The notes under the pieces: model-generated
The model's input: only the letters and a program-made list of their open reading frames with translations
The model's database searches: none
Told to the model about the DNA's origin: nothing
Position numbers and translations under genes: made by a program
Shown here: positions 10,918 through 14,152 of the stretch, piece after piece
Layout of the letters: the number at the start of each line of letters is the position of its first letter
Numbering within the stretch: position 1 is the first letter of the stretch
NCBI GenBank assembly: GCA_035516035.1
Contig: DATJAS010000065.1
Coordinates: 1-14,152 of the forward strand
Length of the DNA: 14,152 nt
From: Fen-1273 sp035516035
GTDB lineage: Bacteria; Bacteroidota; Ignavibacteria; UBA10030; UBA6906
Reading direction: 5' to 3'

Positions 10918-13152
10918 ATGGAAGAAACGCGCGCGCCGCAGGGCACGCTCACGCTTCCGGTCGAGGGGATGACCTGCGCGAGCTGCGTCCTGCGCGTTGA
11001 GAAAGCGCTGAAGAAAGTCGACGGGGTGAGCCTTGCGACGGTGAACCTCGCCACCGAACAGACCACGGTCACGTTTGACCCGCGCCGGGTCTCCGTCGAG
11101 CGGCTCCGCGAGGCGGTCGCCGGGGCCGGGTATGCGCTGGGGCCGCCCATGAGCGGCAACGCGGCCGATGAGACCGAGGAGCAGTACCGCGCGTCCCTTC
11201 GCCGGCTCACCGTGGAGCTCATCGTGAGCGCTGCGCTCACGCTCCCGGTCATGTTGATCAGCATGGCGTCGATGTCGTCCTGGTACCACGCCGCGATACC
11301 GCTGGGCATGGAGGGGACGAACTTCCTGCTGCTTGTGCTCACCGTGCCGGTCCTGGCGTATTCCGGGAGGCGTTTCTTCTCGGGTTTCTGGGCGACTGCG
11401 CGACACGGAACGGCGGACATGAACACGCTTATCGCCGTCGGGACCGGCGCCGCGTTCGCTTACAGCGCTGCCGCGACGCTCGTCCCGTCGTGGCTCGGCC
11501 TCCCGGCAACCGGAGGGGACGTTTACTTTGACACGGCCTCGACGATCATCACGCTCATACTCCTGGGGAGATTCCTTGAAGCCCGCGCGAAGCGGCGGGC
11601 CTCAGACGCGATCCGGCGTCTTCTCCGTCTGCAGCCCCGCACGGCGCGCGTGATACGGGGCGGCACGGAATTTGACATTCCCGTCGGCCAGGTCGTTGCA
11701 GGCGACATGATCGCCGTCCGTCCCGGGGAGAGGATCCCGGTGGACGGCACCGTCGAGTCCGGCTCGACGACAGTGGACGAGTCGATGGTGACAGGGGAGA
11801 GCCTCCCGGTGGAGAAGGTGGCCGGTGATCGGCTCGTTGGCGGCACCGTCAACCGTAACGGGAGCGCAACGTTCCGCGCGACCGCGGTGGGAGAGCACAC
11901 GCTCCTCTCGCAGATCGTCCGACTGGTGGAGTCTGCCCAGGCTTCGAAGGCGCCCGTGCAGGCCCTCGCTGACCGTATTGCCTCCGTGTTCGTCCCCGCG
12001 GTGATCGGTCTCGCCCTTCTCACCTTTCTTGGCTGGTGGTTCCCCGGCGGGGCTACGTTCACGCACGCCCTTGTGAACTTCATCGCGGTATTGATCATCG
12101 CCTGTCCGTGCGCGCTCGGGCTTGCGACGCCGACCGCCGTCACGGTAGGCCTCGGCGTCGCGGCTTCTCACGGGATTCTTATCCGGAACGCGTCGGGCCT
12201 CGAGAAGGTGCGCTCCGTCGATACGATAGTCCTCGACAAGACCGGAACGCTCACCGAGGGGAAACCGGCGGTGACGGACGTGCTACCTGCGGGAGGGCGC
12301 TCGCGCGACGACGTGCTCCTCCTGGCCGCGGCCGTCGAACGCCGCTCGGAGCATCCCGTGGCGGAGGCGGTCGTCGAGAGCGCGCAGAGATCGGCGGGGA
12401 CGATCGCAGAGGTGCAGTCCTTCCGCTCCATGGCCGGGCTCGGGGTCGCAGGCACGGTGAATGGGCGCAGCGTGGCGGCGGGGAACTCCGCGATGATGGA
12501 GGTGGAAGGCGTCGACGTTACACCCCTTCGGGGCGCCGCGGAGAGACTCGCCGGGGAGGCGAAGTCCATCCTCTTCGTGGGGGTGGACGGCACGCTCGCC
12601 GGGGTGATCGCCGTTGCCGACAGGATCAAGCCGACCTCTGAGGCGGTCGTCGCCGACCTGGCGCGGCGGGGGATCGAAGTCCTGATGGCGACCGGAGACA
12701 ACGACGCGACCGCCAGGGCGATCGCAGCCCGGGCCGGTATCAGCCGTGTGATCGCCGGCGTGCTTCCCGCCGGGAAGGCGGACCGCATCAGGGAGCTGCA
12801 GGCGGAAGGGAAGATCGTCGCCATGGTCGGCGACGGCGTGAACGACGCCCCCGCGCTTGCCACGGCCGATGTCGGGATCGCCCTGGGCACCGGGACCGAT
12901 ATCGCCATGGAAGCTGCCGACATCACGCTGATGAACGGCGACCTGGGCACGATCGCACTGGCTATCCGGCTCTCGGCCGGGACGCTCTCCGTCATACGGC
13001 AGAACCTCTTCTGGGCCTTCTTCTACAACGTCATCGCGATCCCCCTGGCCGCCCTTGGCCTCCTCACGCCGGCGGTTGCCGCCGGGGCGATGGCGCTCAG
13101 CTCGGTCAGCGTGGTCTCCAATTCGCTCCGCCTGCGTCGGTTCGCCCCTTGA
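10918..13152 (+). CDS. copA: CopA-type P1B-1 copper-exporting ATPase
   Basis: A 744-aa heavy-metal P-type ATPase. One N-terminal HMA domain carries GMTCASC (C20, C23). Transmembrane helices follow, then the actuator motif TGES (292-295), the membrane metal site CPC (396-398), the phosphorylation site DKTGT (D440), the nucleotide-binding SEHP (H479-P480), and GDGVNDAP (638-645) before the last two helices. The C-terminal helices contain FFYN and LSSVSVVSNSLRL, the Tyr-Asn and Met/Ser-Ser signatures typical of Cu(I) transporters. It should pump Cu(I) out of the cytoplasm using ATP. GGAGGAG lies 8 nt before the ATG. The CopZ-like chaperone lies upstream, and its stop codon overlaps the TTG start of the next gene. 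Length and motifs are complete. Confidence 0.95.
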   Translation: MEETRAPQGTLTLPVEGMTCASCVLRVEKALKKVDGVSLATVNLATEQTTVTFDPRRVSVERLREAVAGAGYALGPPMSGNAADETEEQYRASLRRLTVELIVSAALTLPVMLISMASMSSWYHAAIPLGMEGTNFLLLVLTVPVLAYSGRRFFSGFWATARHGTADMNTLIAVGTGAAFAYSAAATLVPSWLGLPATGGDVYFDTASTIITLILLGRFLEARAKRRASDAIRRLLRLQPRTARVIRGGTEFDIPVGQVVAGDMIAVRPGERIPVDGTVESGSTTVDESMVTGESLPVEKVAGDRLVGGTVNRNGSATFRATAVGEHTLLSQIVRLVESAQASKAPVQALADRIASVFVPAVIGLALLTFLGWWFPGGATFTHALVNFIAVLIIACPCALGLATPTAVTVGLGVAASHGILIRNASGLEKVRSVDTIVLDKTGTLTEGKPAVTDVLPAGGRSRDDVLLLAAAVERRSEHPVAEAVVESAQRSAGTIAEVQSFRSMAGLGVAGTVNGRSVAAGNSAMMEVEGVDVTPLRGAAERLAGEAKSILFVGVDGTLAGVIAVADRIKPTSEAVVADLARRGIEVLMATGDNDATARAIAARAGISRVIAGVLPAGKADRIRELQAEGKIVAMVGDGVNDAPALATADVGIALGTGTDIAMEAADITLMNGDLGTIALAIRLSAGTLSVIRQNLFWAFFYNVIAIPLAALGLLTPAVAAGAMALSSVSVVSNSLRLRRFAP

Positions 13153-13493
13153 CCTCTCCTCTCTACACGCTTGACGTCGGCCACCCTGCGCGCCATCCCG
13201 ACATCGTGGAAGACCTTCTTCTTGAGGCCTGGGAACGTGTGAGGAACTCTCCCGCCCTTCGGGTCATCAAGGTCATCCACGGCTACGGGAGCGGTGGGAA
13301 AGGGGGGTCTACGCGGGAAGTCGTCAGAAACTGGTTATTCAGGCACAGGGAGAGGTTTCGCGGGATCGTGTACGGCGAGGAGTACGATCCGCAAAACTCG
13401 AGCGTCCAGTCGATTCGTAAAGAGATCGGTCACTACGACGATCCAGACTTGACATTCCCGAACCCCGGTATTACCATTATCTGGGTCAAGTGA
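13149..13493 (+). CDS. Small Smr-like domain protein coupled to copA
   Basis: A 114-aa protein resembling the Smr (MutS2 C-terminal) domain. The opening LDVGH (residues 8-12) stands where the family has LDLHG, and VIKVIHGYGSGGKGGS (39-54) matches the second conserved segment, a His-Gly loop before a helix (STREVVRNWL). Smr domains are nucleases or nucleic-acid-binding modules; the altered first motif means activity here is uncertain. The only plausible start is a TTG overlapping the copA stop as TTGA (13149-13152), so translation is probably coupled. After the Smr core, about 45 residues (GEEYDPQNSS onward) are unassigned. The link to copper may be simple operon packing. The gene is confident, the function only moderately so. 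Confidence 0.78.
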   Translation: MTSPLYTLDVGHPARHPDIVEDLLLEAWERVRNSPALRVIKVIHGYGSGGKGGSTREVVRNWLFRHRERFRGIVYGEEYDPQNSSVQSIRKEIGHYDDPDLTFPNPGITIIWVK

Positions 13494-13587
13494 ACCCCGG
13501 CGGTCCGCCCATCGTGATGTCAGTCGCAATTCATTTCCGTTCTGACTCATATGCTGACAATGCGGAGCACAGAGCTACCCTTCCCCT

Positions 13588-13947
13588 ATGGCAATCCATC
13601 TCCTATATGCTGACGATGAGCCCGACCTTCGAGACCTGGTCAAGAATCACCTTTCCCTCGAGGGCTTCGAGGTAGATACCGTCGGAGACGGCCAGCAGGC
13701 GGTGAAACTGCTGGACAGCAAGAAGTTCGACCTTGTGCTCCTGGACATCCATATGCCCGGTATGGACGGCGTTGAGGTGCTGAAGTACATCCGGAAGAAC
13801 AACATGACCCCCCGCCTGATCATGCTGACGGGGGACGGCGATCCCCACCTGATCAGCGAGTGCGCGAAATACGGCGCCACGGATTACCTGACCAAGCCTT
13901 ACAATTATCACGAGCTCATCGAGGCCATCGACCGCGCGCTTTCCTGA
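13588..13947 (+). CDS. Stand-alone CheY-like response regulator receiver
   Basis: A 119-aa single receiver domain with no output domain. All active-site positions are present: the acidic pair D9/D10 (YADDEPD), the phosphorylated Asp D53 (LLDIHMPGMDG), T81 (MLTGD) and K103 (TKPY). A histidine kinase somewhere else must phosphorylate it, as none is adjacent. Proteins like this act through protein contact, for example in motility, phosphorelay or as a partner of a diguanylate enzyme; which applies cannot be told here. The ATG has a pyrimidine-rich upstream region and no Shine-Dalgarno site. A poor promoter candidate (CTGACA at 13554, 16-bp spacer, TACCCT at 13576) is the only one visible. Confidence 0.93.
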   Translation: MAIHLLYADDEPDLRDLVKNHLSLEGFEVDTVGDGQQAVKLLDSKKFDLVLLDIHMPGMDGVEVLKYIRKNNMTPRLIMLTGDGDPHLISECAKYGATDYLTKPYNYHELIEAIDRALS

Positions 13948-14050
13948 CTGCCCGTTCCCCGCTGGCTCGCCCCTTCCCTCCCCGTGTAACATCCCGTACA
14001 AACCCGGACCGCGTGTTATCCCCTGTCGACAACCTGTGAGGAGATTCCGC

Positions 14051-14152
14051 ATGCGTATCACGGCTCTCTGCTTCCTGCTGGCACTCCCGCTCGCTCTGCG
14101 CGCGGGCAATGAGGAGAGATGGGTGACGGTGTTTGAGCGAAGCGGAGGCTTG
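14051..14152 (+). CDS. Start of a secreted protein, possibly M14 zinc carboxypeptidase (3'-truncated)
   Basis: The frame opens with an ATG 7 nt after GAGGAG (14038-14043) and runs to the window edge, giving 34 residues. The first 18-19 form a signal peptide (MRITALCFLLALPLALRA). The mature start NEERWVTVFERSGGL resembles the beginning of Bacteroidota M14-family carboxypeptidases, which often carry a WxTxxExSG pattern before their catalytic domain. No catalytic residue is inside the window, so the family call is tentative. The presence of a gene is well supported. Confidence 0.6.
   Translation, partial: MRITALCFLLALPLALRAGNEERWVTVFERSGGL

Noticed and set aside
1..14152. Mobile elements, phage, CRISPR or defence genes
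   Set aside because: No transposase, integrase, regularly spaced repeats or defence motifs were found; the only repeats are the dispersed palindromes described.

Overview
The window is 14.2 kb of GC-rich (by eye about 60-65 %) bacterial chromosome with thirteen genes: eleven complete and one partial at each edge. The best guess for the host is an FCB-group bacterium near Ignavibacteria/Chlorobi. Three things point there: a secreted enzyme ends in a type IX secretion (Por) sorting domain with a YPNPFNPST motif; the exbB-exbD-exbD-tonB-PstS-like-TPR gene order is familiar from Bacteroidota; and the ECF sigma factor resembles those of that lineage. The promoters that can be seen look like ordinary sigma-70 TTGACA/TATAAT sites rather than the TTTG/TAnnTTTG type of Bacteroidia, which argues against Bacteroidia proper. 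This placement is inference.

Layout. (1) 2-5242, plus strand: a Ton-type energy-transduction operon. It holds the end of an ExbB/TolQ proton channel, two tandem ExbD proteins, TonB, a 68-aa two-helix membrane protein, a PstS-like lipoprotein and a 603-aa secreted TPR protein. A hairpin lies between tonB and the small membrane gene, and a terminator-like hairpin follows the TPR gene. (2) 5401-7830: a secreted M1 zinc aminopeptidase with a HEAT-repeat tail, followed by a strong intrinsic terminator. (3) 8056-8646: an ECF sigma factor behind a near-perfect promoter with an A/T-rich UP-like block. (4) 8690-9277, minus strand: a NudL-like CoA pyrophosphatase, convergent with the sigma gene. (5) 9424-10563: a zinc-dependent phospholipase C / S1-P1 nuclease family enzyme with a T9SS tail, divergent from the NUDIX gene. 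(6) 10627-13493: a copper module of CopZ-like chaperone, CopA-type P1B ATPase and a translationally coupled small Smr-like protein. (7) 13588-13947: a stand-alone CheY-like receiver. (8) 14051 to the edge: the start of a secreted protein, perhaps an M14 carboxypeptidase.

Four copies of a dispersed palindromic repeat (GTCATTGCGAG ... GAAGCAATCTCC type) occupy the gene boundaries at 5251-5346 (a tandem pair), 8653-8694 and 9321-9382. No tRNA, rRNA, CRISPR array, transposase or integrase is visible.

The most interesting parts are the Ton operon, which carries a divergent PstS-like lipoprotein without any Pst transporter plus an unnamed small membrane protein; the divergent 9277/9424 promoter pair, where both -10 boxes sit exactly 5 nt from the ATG and neither gene has a Shine-Dalgarno site (possible leaderless mRNAs); and the Smr-like gene fused by a TTGA overlap to copA.
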